From: Fusarium oxysporum f. sp. lycopersici 4287
Lineage: Eukaryota > Ascomycota > Sordariomycetes > Hypocreales > Nectriaceae
Assembly: GCF_000149955.1 (NCBI RefSeq)
Contig: NC_030987.1
Span: 5,086,970-5,150,969 of the forward strand
DNA: 64,000 nucleotides
Direction of reading: 5' to 3'
How positions within the stretch are numbered: the stretch's first letter is position 1; each line of letters opens with the position of its first letter. The notes under the pieces were generated by a model, which was not told where the DNA came from, made no database searches, and saw only the letters and a program-made list of their open reading frames with translations. The position numbers and the translations under genes were made by a program. Positions 46,376 to 56,965 of the stretch are shown here, piece by piece.

Positions 46376-46470
46376 GGGAAGCGCTGGCAGAATTCTGCCG
46401 ACACTAACGAAAACAGAATTGACGAATCAGGTGTTACAAAAAGTCATGCCCCCCTATCAATTGCCTTTAC
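46376..46470 (-). repeat. MULE-type terminal repeat adjoining the truncated MULE
   Basis: Shares the ordered blocks ggcagaattctgcc, cactaac and cccctatcaattgcc with 32128-32240 (inverted), and fewer with 3190-3290. Outer end near 46458. The central ggcagaattctgcc is a perfect 14-base palindrome. Confidence 0.55.
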
Positions 46471-46977
46471 AAATTAATCCACTTTTTGCACTTAACCTGC
46501 CCCCCGACCTGGAGGTACGACAGGCGGGGATGGGCGGATTAGAGCCTCCCTTAGTATCCTGATTTGCTTGGTCGACCGTGGTCGAACTGCTTTCCGTTCG
46601 ACCTGTTCGACCATTTAAGGTTAAAGTTACAGCTTGTTCCGTTCTCAGCTCCGGCGTTTTCCGTTCGTGCCCTGGTTGATCTTCCTGGGTCCTAACACTA
46701 CCGTCTTGGACCTTTGGTCAATCATTAGGCCGTATCGACATCGAAGCGGCCGAGCTGAATTCTCCTGGACCGTTTAAGGGTTTCTCGGATGCGCACTCCC
46801 ACAGACAGGCGAACACTCCCTTGATCTGGTTCATCAGACACGCAGTTAAGGTGCAATTGGAGCGGTTTCCTCGGCGGAATCAGTGCCACACATATTTGCA
46901 AGCCTCTAGACCCCTTACAGGCGCAATGTCAATATACTTAGACTAGGAGATTCCTGTCTTTCCTGCCTGTTTCAATC
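46471..46977. other. Intergenic, no gene se en; 3' flank of SDR
   Basis: Contains several gttcgac-type motifs (46570-46620). No reading frame of interest. Confidence 0.35.
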
Positions 46978-47873
46978 TCAAGACGACCAGCCACCATCTA
47001 TGGAATATACGGAACTAGTCGTGAATTTGCTTTCATCACCCAGTAGGTACGCAATGAGCGCTGCAATCTCCTCAGGCTTGCTGTACCTCTTGAAAAGTTG
47101 AGGGAGATTTTCGGGCTCCAAGCTCATAGACTTGATCTTGTCGATGGCCTCGCGAAGCATGGGTGTGTCAACGGCACCGCTAGTTTCTATTTGTTAGCCG
47201 AGGCACCTTGTTCATAAGCATCCAAAACCTACGGCAAATAGCATTAACTCGAATACCCCTTGAAGCGACCTCCTTGGCCGCACACTTCGTCAGGCCCAGA
47301 ACGCCGTGTTTGGACGTGACGTATGGTGCTAGGGTTGCCGCGCCATGCAGACCGAGCGTGCTTGATATATTAACGATGCTGCCATAATCCTCCATGGTGG
47401 GGATCTCGGCACGGAGGCAGTTAAACACTCCCGTCAGGTTAATATCGAGCGCCTGCTGCCATTCCTCGTTAGTGAGTTCCACGACGGCCTTTGCTGTGCC
47501 GCTGATGCCTAAAAATATCAGTTTGTTTTCACACTTACGCCTATCAAGCATCGAGTAGATTTCATACTAGGCAACACGACGTACCAGCATTATTAACGCA
47601 ACCATCGATCCTACCGAACGATTCCTTAGTATTCCTTATATAGCTCTCCACAGCGTCTTTCCCTCTCACATCTACAACCGAGTGCAGTACGCTGGTGCCA
47701 GGGAAGTCCTTAGAGATATCTGCCTGTGCCTTCTCCAGCTCCGGTTCCAGTACGTCGGCCAACGAGATTGTCGCGCCCCGCGCGGCGAGGTACCGGGCCG
47801 TCGCTAGGCCGATGCCGCGCGCAGCGCCCGTGATTATGATGACCTTCCCTGAAAATGGCTTCAGGTCCTCCAT
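46978..47873 (-). CDS. Short-chain dehydrogenase/reductase (classical SDR)
   Basis: Three exons (47873-47585, 47508-47233, 47186-46978) give 257 aa, the normal length of a classical SDR. Visible motifs are the nucleotide-binding VIIITGAARGIGLATARYLA, NNAG split by intron 1, IVNISSTLGLHG with the catalytic serine, YVTSKHGVLGLTK with the Tyr/Lys pair, and the C-terminal SIDGGW. Aspartate in SLADV at the end of the second strand suggests NAD(H) preference. Intron 2 is only 46 bases, and its acceptor is the least certain boundary. The reaction would be a ketone/alcohol interconversion on an unknown substrate. The gene is divergent from the MFS pump at 49237, which suggests shared control in a small metabolic module. 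No premature stops. Confidence 0.9.
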
Positions 47874-49236
47874 GGGCGTCCCGCGATTGACAGCTGTGCA
47901 AATTCTCTGGCCGACGGTATTCTTCAGTGCGTTGTTTCTCAGCAGGCAGGAGATAATTTGCCACTGCTATGACGGATGTGACGGCGGCTTAACTACTTCT
48001 GCCACGTTCTGCGTCTGTGAGGTCGAATAGTTGAACTTCCAGTAATAGGAAAGAAGATGTTTTAGCCGTAGTCAGGATTTCAGATGCAACTGTAGAGAGG
48101 AGGATGAGAAAGTGAAGAATAAGTATTTTGGAATAACGGATGAAAAGGGTTGTTATATAGAGGAGACTGAGAAATCCCCGTACGGCTTCATTCGGCATAC
48201 GCTCCTAGCCTAACCCAGACCCTCTTATTTTCACCCTGCCAGCTATAGAAAATCAAATTAAGGTTAAAACCTAAATAATGGATGCATCTAGGAGTCTTCC
48301 AGCACGTTTGCGGGGATTCACATGCAGTACCCATACTGTAGCAGGCGCCAGGAGAGAAAAGAAACACAAATCATACTCTGATCATAAAACCGAAGCTTTG
48401 TGGCTGGGGAACTCAATCAGCCACTTGAGGGTTTGTAATCGGCATGAGTGGAACTTCCCACTCCCAGGCATCACATGTCAGCAACTTCCACTTGTACTGG
48501 AGTACATCCACCCATTGAATAACCGGAATCTGCCGCCTGAACCATTACCGATCTATCGATTGCTTTATGTCCTGCCCCTTTGCTCTCTTCTATCATCGAA
48601 ACTTCCCATGTCTTCTAAGAAACTATCACCGCCATTGGGCTCCTGATCCAGGCTGGTGCGCAATGAGTCACTTATCGAAAACTCTTTCTTTCCACCCTCG
48701 TGATAAGTACATCTCACCACACCAGCGAATGCTGGTCTTACCAATAAGCGTATTCCCAGTGCCCAACCCACCGCGCACCCCATGGCAAGGACGTCAGAGN
48801 NNNNNNNNNNNNNNNNNNNNNNNNNNNNNNNNNNNNNNNNNNNNNNNNNNNNNNNNNNNNNNNNNNNNNNNNNNNNNNNNNNNNNNNNNNNNNNNNNNNN
48901 NNNNNNNNNNNNNNNNNNNNNNNNNNNNNNNNNNNNNNNNNNNNNNNNNNNNNNNNNNNNNNNNNNNNNNNNNNNNNNNNNNNNNNNNNNNNNNNNNNNN
49001 NNNNNNNNNNNNNNNNNNNNNNNNNNNNNNNNNNNNNNNNNNNNNNNNNNNNNNNNNNNNNNNNNNNNNNNNNNNNNNNNNNNNNNNNNNNNNNNNNNNN
49101 NNNNNNNNNNNNNNNNNNNNNNNNNNNNNNNNNNNNNNNNNNNNNNNNNNNNNNNNNNNNNNNNNNNNNNNNNNNNNNNNNNNNNNNNNCTCTATAGTTA
49201 TCAACCACACACAAATATCACAGAAGTATCCCCACA
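47874..49236. promoter_or_regulatory. Divergent SDR/MFS upstream region, with 390-base gap
   Basis: Shared upstream DNA of two divergently oriented genes, including the N run 48800-49189. The 45 bases before the MFS start resemble the upstream DNA of the truncated MFS copy (52635-52690), so part of the promoter was duplicated with it. The frames at 48278-48646 and 48567 onward look spurious. Confidence 0.45.
48800..49189. other. Assembly gap (390 N)
   Basis: Run of N in the SDR/MFS divergent upstream region. Frames crossing it are artefacts. Confidence 0.99.
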
Positions 49237-51331
49237 ATGCAATCTACAACAGGCACACTCGCCGCCCATATCGAGAAGGACTCCAAACAGAATTCGCCGG
49301 ATACAGCTTTGACCGTAAATACAGAGGATATCATAGCAAGACACCCTAGGGATAACTTGTCGATACACATGGATATCGAAGCAAATGCCAACAACCCGGC
49401 ACGCAAGAAAGCTGACTTTGAGGGCCATGGCGGCGATGGCGATGGTCATGAGTATCCGTCGGGTGCGCATCTAGGGTTCATCATCGTCGCGCTAGTCCTC
49501 AGCGTATTCCTCGTGATTCTTGACACCACTATCGTCGCTACAGCGATACCTAAGATTACAGATAAGTTCCATCGCCTCGATGAGGTCTCTTGGTATGGTG
49601 CTGCCTTCTTTGTATGCACTGCCGCCTTCCAATCAACTTGTCAGTGAGCCTGCCCTGATTATTAAAATGGCGGTTGCTCGTGTCCTATACTAACACCTAA
49701 ATAGGGGGCAAGGCATACAAGTACTTCCGTCTCAAGATTTGCTTCTTGGTCTCCATTTTCATCTTCGAAGTCGGTTCCCTCATCTGTGGAGTCGCTCCTA
49801 ATAGTGTGACGTTAATTGTAGGCCGCGCCATTGCTGGCATCGGCTGCGCTGGCATCGCCTCGGGGGCATACATCATCATCGGTTTCAGCGCCCGTCCGAC
49901 GAAGCGTCCAGTTCTCACGGGTGTTGTAGGGGCGTCTTATGGTATCGCTTCGGTTGTAGGGCCATTAATAGGCAAGTTCATCCATTTTTGGACACTAATC
50001 TTCATCTCCTAACACTCGGACTTGGCATTTTTAGACGGTAGCTGACGTTCCGAACCAGGTGGTGCGTTTACTGACCATGTGAGCTGGCGATGGTGTTTCT
50101 ATATTAACTTACCAATTGGGGGCGTCTCAGCCGCTATCATACTGTTCTGCTTCTCCACGCCGTCCCAGTCCGTCCCGGCGGTGGTACCTTATCGGGAGAA
50201 GCTCCTACAGATGGACCCTCTTGGCACGGCACTTATCATGGGGTTCACTACCTCGTTCCTGCTCGCTCTGCAGTACGGCGGCATCCAGCACGCTTGGGGC
50301 TCCTCCATGGTCATCGGCCTCTTCGCCGGCTCCGGTCTCATCCTTGCGGCCTTTGTGGTACTCGAGTGGTTTCAGGGCGAGCGGTCAATGATTGCACCTC
50401 GCCTCCTTAAGGACCGGACGCTCTATATCTCGTCTGCGTATGCCTTCTTCTTCGCCGGCGGCTATTTCGCTTTGATTTACTATCTTCCCATCTATTTTCA
50501 GTCTATCCATGATGTTTCACCAACAATGTCTGGTGTTCGCAACCTACCGCTCATCATAGCAGTCACTATTGCCACCATAGTATCTGGTGCTTCAATCACT
50601 AATACAGGAATTTATGCCCCCATTTTGGTTGGTAGCGCAGCTATTGCGACAGTCGCAGCGGGCTTGATCTACACCCTTGATGTCGGAACGGGTAGCGGCA
50701 AATGGATCGGCTACCAGGTTCTCGCCGGCGTTGCTTGGGGTGCTGGCATCCAAGTCCCAATGATTGCCACCCAGGGAACATCGAAAGAGTTGGACCTAGC
50801 TCCTAAGACCGCCATCCTACTCTGTAAGTCTCCTTATTCGCTCTCACATTGACGCCGCCCAATACATTATGGGCTATCGAACTCAATATGAACTAAAAGT
50901 TCTCTAATAGTCTTTCAAACTGTCGGAGGTGCCTTTCTCATCGGTAAGTTCATGTCGATCGCTCTATGGCCATTAGGAAAGCATGTTTTTCGACATATGC
51001 GGGTTATTACGCGTAGTTTCCTATTTCATGGTGTTCACCCCATCTCTTATAAAGACATTCATTGACTCTTGTAGCTGCGGCCCAAACCAGTTTCCTCCAC
51101 ACCATGCTTAAGGAGATGCGCGAGATGGCACCTCAGGTCTCACAGTCGCAGCTCGTTCAAACCGGCGCAACTGAGATCCGGCAAGTTTTTGATGAAAACG
51201 TCATACCATTTGTCATTCGAACTTATATGGAGGGACTAAAAGTTGCGTTCGCCCTCGTCATTGCTGCTACTGGTGTTGCATTTACAGTGAGCTTAGGGAC
51301 GGGATGGTCCAGGTTGAAAACGAATAACTGA
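49237..51331 (+). CDS. MFS drug:H+ antiporter, DHA2 (14-TMS) family efflux pump
   Basis: Five exons (49237-49639, 49705-49971, 50059-50823, 50911-50943, 51075-51331) join to 574 aa. A hydrophilic N-terminus (about 85 residues) precedes TM1 with [17 protein letters not shown], the DHA2 motif. Further signatures are [16 protein letters not shown] and motif C plus the following loop ([20 protein letters not shown], then NLPIGG). Long exon 3 covers TM5 to TM13 and the last exon carries the final helix. Intron 2 has a GC donor (ATAG|gcaagt), a recognised minor splice class. Relatives include mycotoxin exporters of polyketide and peptide clusters. The divergent SDR and nearby SnoaL-like gene support a secondary-metabolite role, which remains inference. 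No premature stops, so probably functional. Confidence 0.93.
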
Positions 51332-52262
51332 ACTGGTAGTGCGTCTTTAACACCCTCTCAAGAGGCCCCTTAAGAAGATGAGACGTAGAAGACAATTTGG
51401 AGTGTTCAAGGGAATATAACAGGGCTTTAAACTGGGAGTTACAGTATCTTAATTCCTTTATAGCGATTTTATCAGGAGAATATCGACGCGCAACGCCGCC
51501 GCTTTTACTATAAAAAAAGAAAAAGCAAAAAGGTATAATATTAAAAGTATAATTTGACACATACAGCTACTTATAGAAGCCTTATGTTGAATACCGGTGA
51601 AGATAAGACCGGCTAACCGGAAGACCGAGCTACCAGTTGGACTGCTGTCTCAGCGCTATAACAATCTCTCAGATAGGTCACTACTAAACAGATAGAAATG
51701 GGGTCCTAACCCAACCAGAAGAAAAATAACAACACAGATTTTTCACTCCAATATTTGACACCTTATAACGCTGTTACGGCGACCAATTATAACACTTACC
51801 CTTAACCTAACTTTATAATTCGTCCTTAACCCTAGCCCTATAATTTCTCTCATACCTTTATCCCCTAATATTAAAATCCTCTATTAATTTTATTCCTTTA
51901 ATCACTTTAATCCTATTCTCCTTTATTTTCTTTTAATTCTAATCCCTTAACCTCTGTACTTCTTAATTACTTACCTTTATAATTTTTCCATTTTCTTCTT
52001 TTTCTTTCTTATCCTTCTTGTCACAGCGTAAGACCAGACCGGATCCCTGTAGGTCATGTGGCGATACGTTATCGCAGAACTTTAGAAGATCAGATAGAGG
52101 ACCTCTAGAACGTAGCTCCTTGAGCTACATCTTGTCAATAGAGCCTGACCTGCCTGCAGTGCCTACCCGTAGCAATAGATTCTGTTCCGCCTGAAGCGTT
52201 CCCCGTTCACCTGTATACCGAGCCCAACCCGTGACAGGTACGCGACAATTAGGAATAGAAGA
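51332..52262. other. Repeat-derived intergenic DNA, no gene
   Basis: The segments 51550-51580 (acagctacttatagaagcct) and 51765-51795 (taacgctgttacgg, ataacac) resemble parts of the TRIM LTR at 42472-42950, so an old diverged copy may lie here. 51800-52020 is pyrimidine/AT-rich low-complexity DNA. 52020-52262 is unidentified sequence joined to the truncated MFS copy. Confidence 0.4.
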
Positions 52263-52634
52263 GTAGGCAGCACCATACCAAAAGACCTCATCGAGGCGTT
52301 GGAATTCATCTGTCATCTTAGGTATCGCTATAGCAACGATAATCACGTCTAGAATCACCAAGAATATGCTGAGGAATAGGGCGATGATGATGAGCCCTAA
52401 ATTCAGGCCAGACGGATACTCATGACTATCGCCGCCACCCCCATCTCCTTCAGTGGCAGCTTTCTTGCGTGTCGGGTTGCTAATCTGTGCTTCGCTATCT
52501 ATATCTATCGGCACCCTATTCTTGGGATTTCTTGCTATGATATCCTCCGTAATTACGGTGGAAGGCGTATACGGCGAATCCTGTTTGCGGTCCTTCTCGG
52601 CATCGGCCACGTGTGTGCCACCTGTCGATGGCAT
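52263..52634 (-). pseudogene. Truncated inverted copy of the MFS pump N-terminus
   Basis: Reads MPSTGGTHVADAEKDRKQDS, then TEDIIARNPKNR and a TM1 with FLSIFLVILDVIIVAIAIP then KMTDEFQRLDEVFWYGAA. This parallels the pump at 49237 from its start through residue about 120, including similar upstream DNA. Similarity stops after WYGAA at about 52263, before exon 1 of the full gene ends. The Asp-Thr-Thr of motif LDTTIV has become DVI, so even the remaining helix is altered. It is an inverted segmental duplication of the 5' third, including the promoter, about 2.6 kb from the parent. It may produce no protein. Confidence 0.85.
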
Positions 52635-52690
52635 ATTGGGCATACTTGTGTGACGTTTGTACGTGATAGGTAACTATAGAAGCTACCGGT

Positions 52691-54334
52691 GTAGGGGGAG
52701 TAATATCGTTATAGCAATAAGAAAACGGTCGATCTAGAAACGAACACTGCTGCTGGGAGGAATTTTGGGCCTAGATGCGGGATGGGGCACGTCTATATAC
52801 CACTTACTAAAACTCGATAAAGCTTTGCCAATACCCATCGTTAAACCTTAGCAGCTGCATCTCTTTTCAGAACCCTTGGAGAATTCTAAGCTTTTGCTAC
52901 GCCCTGCGAAGACTGAAAATGTACCTTTTTGAGTTACAGTCTCTTATATCTTACTTCGCGGCCCTATATACAAGCATGTGATGCATGTGGCGCTGCGTTC
53001 TTGTAGAGGCACTAGTACAGATACGTTTGGGTTAGGACTGGAATACGCTTATTGGGCAGTCCAGTAGTAGCTGGCGCGGTAAGCTCTACTAATCACGCGC
53101 AGAGAAAGGGAGAGCATGTGCAGTGACTCATTTGCCCACCAGCCTTGAGTAGGGACCGAATCGCGATAAAGGGCGGCGGTCATTCTTTAGACAACATGGA
53201 AAGTTCCGAGCATTGACGGGGGTAGAGCGGCTGGCACACAGGTGTCAGAGGGTAGTGTGGGTCGTTATCGTACTGATCTGTTACATAAATATCGCCTTGT
53301 TAGATATTTGGATGAATTGTGTGAATTCTGTCACGAGCCCTGATCCTCTGATATATCTCATTGGATGTGTGTATATTCTTGGCTTAGTTGCTTCCCTGCT
53401 CTAGTACCATATACATCTTTGTACTAGGGTCTGACTGGAGTATTAATGCTATAATAATCGCACGCCCCATTATGTAAAATACACAACGTGACAGATTCGT
53501 TGTTCTGCTTCTTATCCTTACTATACTAATTAGCACTGGTAATGGGACCCCAATACCAATTTTTGTAGCCCATGCACCTCTCTTTTCGCAATCGGCGGCT
53601 AATAAGCGGACGGAAGTTTTTAATAAGGTATTGAATTTTACTTCTCTATCGAATGTAGACCGCTAGTGGCTGATTGGCACGAGTCTCTTGCGTCCAATTA
53701 ACGCCTGGTTGCGTCATCATACCACCCTCTCGATCTTGCGAAAATCCCATCTTCTCATCCACTCATTTGAATTATGGGCAAGTCAGGTGGCTGCTGTGGG
53801 AATCCTTGGGAGGCTTGGGCTTCGGGGCTGGAAGTGCGCCTTTATTCCTGCTGCGAGAGTTAGTGGCTTGGGAGAATGATCAGTTAATTACGTTGACTAT
53901 CTTCGTTGTCAGCGGCAGTCTTTTTCATGTGATTTTACCTCTGAGTAGCAAGAAAATGTCAAGAATACCAAGAGGCCCATGTCGCCCTGTTATCCAAAAT
54001 ACAGCTAAAGGGCTTTTCCTCTTGGAGTGGATCGAAGGTTCAAAATAAGGAGAAGAGTAGGTAACAGATACCTGATAAAATATTAATGTAAATTACGTAA
54101 TGAGAAAGTATATGCTTTGCAGAATCATTCAATGGTGGTGTAGAGGACATTTGCTAGATGAGCAACGAAAATACGATCTGAGCAAATGCATGTGATCAGT
54201 CTCTCGATATAAACATCATCCCCAGTCCTCCAAGGTTATGATCTTCTCTGCCTTTTCTATGTTTAGAATCTATTACTAGCAACAAATAAGCTTTTCCGTC
54301 TCGCTCAGCACCAAATTCAATCCTCCTCGTCGCG
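52691..54334. other. Intergenic; two weak ORFs
   Basis: The frames at 53213-53404 (63 codons, hydrophobic end) and 53674-54048 (124 codons) have no recognisable domains. Ordinary composition with AT-rich patches. Confidence 0.35.
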
Positions 54335-54937
54335 ATGTCTTACCCAACCAAGCCTTGCTTCGTCGGTTCTTTTAAGGGTTGGGATGATGAGGCACTGAAA
54401 CATCCTATCATGCAATACTTGAGCAACCTTAACACTGACTTCTGCGAGACCAAGGTTGCCTACTCGGGGCCGCATACTAAGTGGTTCACCCAGGACTTCG
54501 AGTTCCAAGCCCAAAGTGGGCAGACCCTTAGAGGAGAGGAGGCCTGGAGGAGGTTGGTTTATACGGCCAGGTTCTATGACAAATTTTCAATGGAGCCCCT
54601 CTCTGCTTTCATCCAGGATACAGAAGGTGGATATGATGGTATGGTGTATGGGAATATATACACCAACTTCGTAGAACCGGGAGAGCAGAACTATTCGGAT
54701 AACAAGGGAATCAATTGGGAGCTGCGGGTCAGTATATTGTTTCGGATGTGCGAGTCCACCAGCCAACTAAAGGTGATTTAGATTCCGAGAGCTTATCATC
54801 TTACCTTCGTGAAGGATTCTGGCGGGCCACACGGCCTGAAAATCAGCAACCTGGTTATCATCGGGGATACCTTGGGCACTATGGCAGCAGCGGTTCGCAA
54901 GGGCATGGTTTCGCAGGAAAATGCGTTTGGATTTTAG
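54335..54937 (+). pseudogene. NTF2/SnoaL-like protein with one premature stop
   Basis: A 200-codon single-exon frame starts MSYPTKPCFVGSFKGWDDEA. It has the charged, aromatic-rich pattern of small SnoaL/NTF2-like proteins (EEAWRRLVYTARFYDKF and VYGNIYTNFVEPG), and ends with FVKDSGGPHGLKISNLVIIG and RKGMVSQENAFGF. A single TAG at 54779-54781 (codon 149) separates the two parts in the same frame and fits CAG-to-TAG. Such cone-shaped domains often serve as cyclases, hydrolases or binding proteins in fungal natural-product pathways. Its position near the SDR and MFS genes suggests the same module. An unrecognised intron spanning the stop is possible but no clear splice sites are present. Confidence 0.62.
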
Positions 54938-55113
54938 GTAAACACAATAAACCGTTACTTAATATCAAACTGTAATATATCTTTTTATATTAAATATGTT
55001 ATCTTAAAAAAAAGAATTTTACTAATAATATAACATATATAATAAGCGAGTATTACACTTTTCCCACCTATGTCTTACTTTTCATTTAATCAATTGATTC
55101 TTAACCATAAACT
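54938..55113. other. AT-rich 5' flank of the pogo element
   Basis: No gene. It probably includes the undetermined left end of the transposon. Confidence 0.35.
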
Positions 55114-56752
55114 ATGCCATAGTCTGATATTAAGGCTAATACTCTTCTTACCCTTTAAGCCCTTTAAAATAACCTAAAACTAAGCACCTAATAAGCTGCA
55201 AATATCTATTAGGTTAATAAGCATAGGCTACGTCGCCGCCAGCAAGGGATTTAATCTCGATGCAATACCATGCCCAACTCACGAAAGCTATCGAATCTAG
55301 AAGAAGATACTCTTCTTGAGTTCATCTTTAACCTAGACTTACGAGGATATCCCCTGAGATTAAGTGGTGTTAAACAAATGGCCAATCGACTGTTTGATGC
55401 CCGCGACGCGCCGGGCTATGAACTTCGTTAAGCGATAACCATTGCTCAAGATACGTTTTCAGCGGATATATAACTATAAGAGGGCCAAATGTAAAGGTCT
55501 GACTATTATTCGTAATTATTTTAAGCTTATATAGAATATAATTGCAAAATATAGTATCTAATTAGATAATATCTAGAACTTTAATAAGACTGGCTTTATA
55601 ATAGGCGTTATCTTAAGCGGCATGGTTATTATATGTGCTAAAAGGCATAGATAATTAAAATTAGTATAGCCTGGAAACCGGGAATGGGTTACAGTAATCT
55701 AGGCGATTAATGCAGCAGGCTAGGCAATTAAGCCGTTTATTATGGTTGCAGGCCAAAATCATCTTAGCAACTAGTATTAAGAATGCAACCTCCTATGCAA
55801 TTAGGCTGTTATAACGACCTAAAATGGCTAGACGGATAATGACATAGGCATTAAGTGGCTAAAGCACTTTAACTAATATAAAATTAACCGATTAGTTAGT
55901 ACCTATTGTCTTCTAATCCTCGATGGCCACGAAAGTCACTACTCCGTTGACTTCGAGCTATATTGCCAGGAGAAGAAGATTATTATGCTCTATATACTGC
56001 CTTATTTGTCTTATCTACTTTAGCTACTTAATATTAGGTGCTTTAGGCCGCTTAAAAAGGCCTATAGTTAAGAAATTAAGCAATTTATTAGAAAGTCTAT
56101 AACCTATATTTGCAAGACTAAGTTCTTTCTGGCCTTTTATGCCGCATTCTAAGCCACTATAATAAAGAGTAATATTAAAGGCAATTTTAGAGGAGCCAGG
56201 CTTATTCCTCTTAACCCAGAAAGTGTAATTTCAAAGCTTAATATGCAGCTACAGACTTTAACACCGGTTAAGGAGGAGGCTAGTATATCCACCTCATAGG
56301 TTTTAAAGATATTAAAGATAATCTATAAGGTAGAATCTTAGTCTAAATACCTTAAAAGACGAATTAGATAGTATAAGAGTAGCTCCCTAGAGTTAATTAT
56401 AAGAGCATTAAGGTCTCTTATAAAGGCAGTAACTAAAATATATTATAAGGTTACCTTATTAACTGCTAAGAACTAAGAACTTCGATAAGAAATTAAGGCA
56501 CTAAGCTAATATCACAGGGCAAAAAGAACCTAATTACAGAAACAAGGGGTACTAATAGTAGGGGAATATCAGGAACTAATTAATCAGATAGATATTAATA
56601 CGCAGGTAGTGGCCGAATCGTCGAGAAGCAGTAGTCAGGGAAGTTTAGCGTGACCGAGGGAAAGGCGCTGTAGAAGATGCGGTAAGACTGGATATAATGC
56701 AAGGACCTATCAGGTAGTAATTAAGGCATCTAGGGAAGAGTATAGTAAGTAG
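55114..56752 (+). pseudogene. Pogo-like transposase with C-terminal CCHC zinc knuckle, RIP-degraded
   Basis: The frame, interrupted by many stops, follows a pogo layout. It has a Psq-type start (ATG 55114), RKLSNLEEDTLLEFIFNLDL then RGYPLRLSGVKQMANRLFDA (HTH), PGNREW and AINAAG-type blocks, LLILDGHESHYS-like catalytic sequence at about 55910-55950, and MP/LPYLSYLL-type followed by FRPLKKAYS near 56045-56070. The C-terminus reads VVAESSRSSSQGS and then a knuckle, RCRRCGKTGYNARTYQ, in which the expected histidine and last cysteine are tyrosines (C-to-T changes). It ends EEYSK and TAG. A zinc knuckle on a pogo protein is known from fungal relatives by memory only. Confidence 0.72.
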
Positions 56753-56849
56753 TTTTAATTAATTAAATAGTTTATTATATTTTTATATTAGTTTCTATCT
56801 AGAATGTTAAGAAAAGTGCAATGCTTGCTTGTCTGCGACGCTTACTTAT

Positions 56850-56965
56850 TATGTACTTTATTCTATCCTGCAGGTTTTACTTTAAATCACCTAGCTTAAT
56901 TACTAAGGGCTGTTATTCCTGAGGACCATTAAGACCATGCCCGGCCTGCAACAGATAAGCTGTGC
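56850..56965 (+). repeat. Diverged R1-like repeat, copy 4
   Basis: Weak match to the 3' half of R1: ctgcaggttttactt, ctagcttaattactaa, attcctgagg and accatgcccggcctg correspond to blocks in 22600-22700. It lies just downstream of the pogo pseudogene. Confidence 0.45.

Noticed and set aside
48567..49349. Frames of 150-260 codons crossing the N run
   Set aside because: Most codons are unknown bases. The open frame is an artefact of the gap.
51800..52020. Possible interstitial telomere (ttaaccctagccct-like sequence)
   Set aside because: Only one or two imperfect units in pyrimidine-rich AT DNA. No tandem TTAGGG array.
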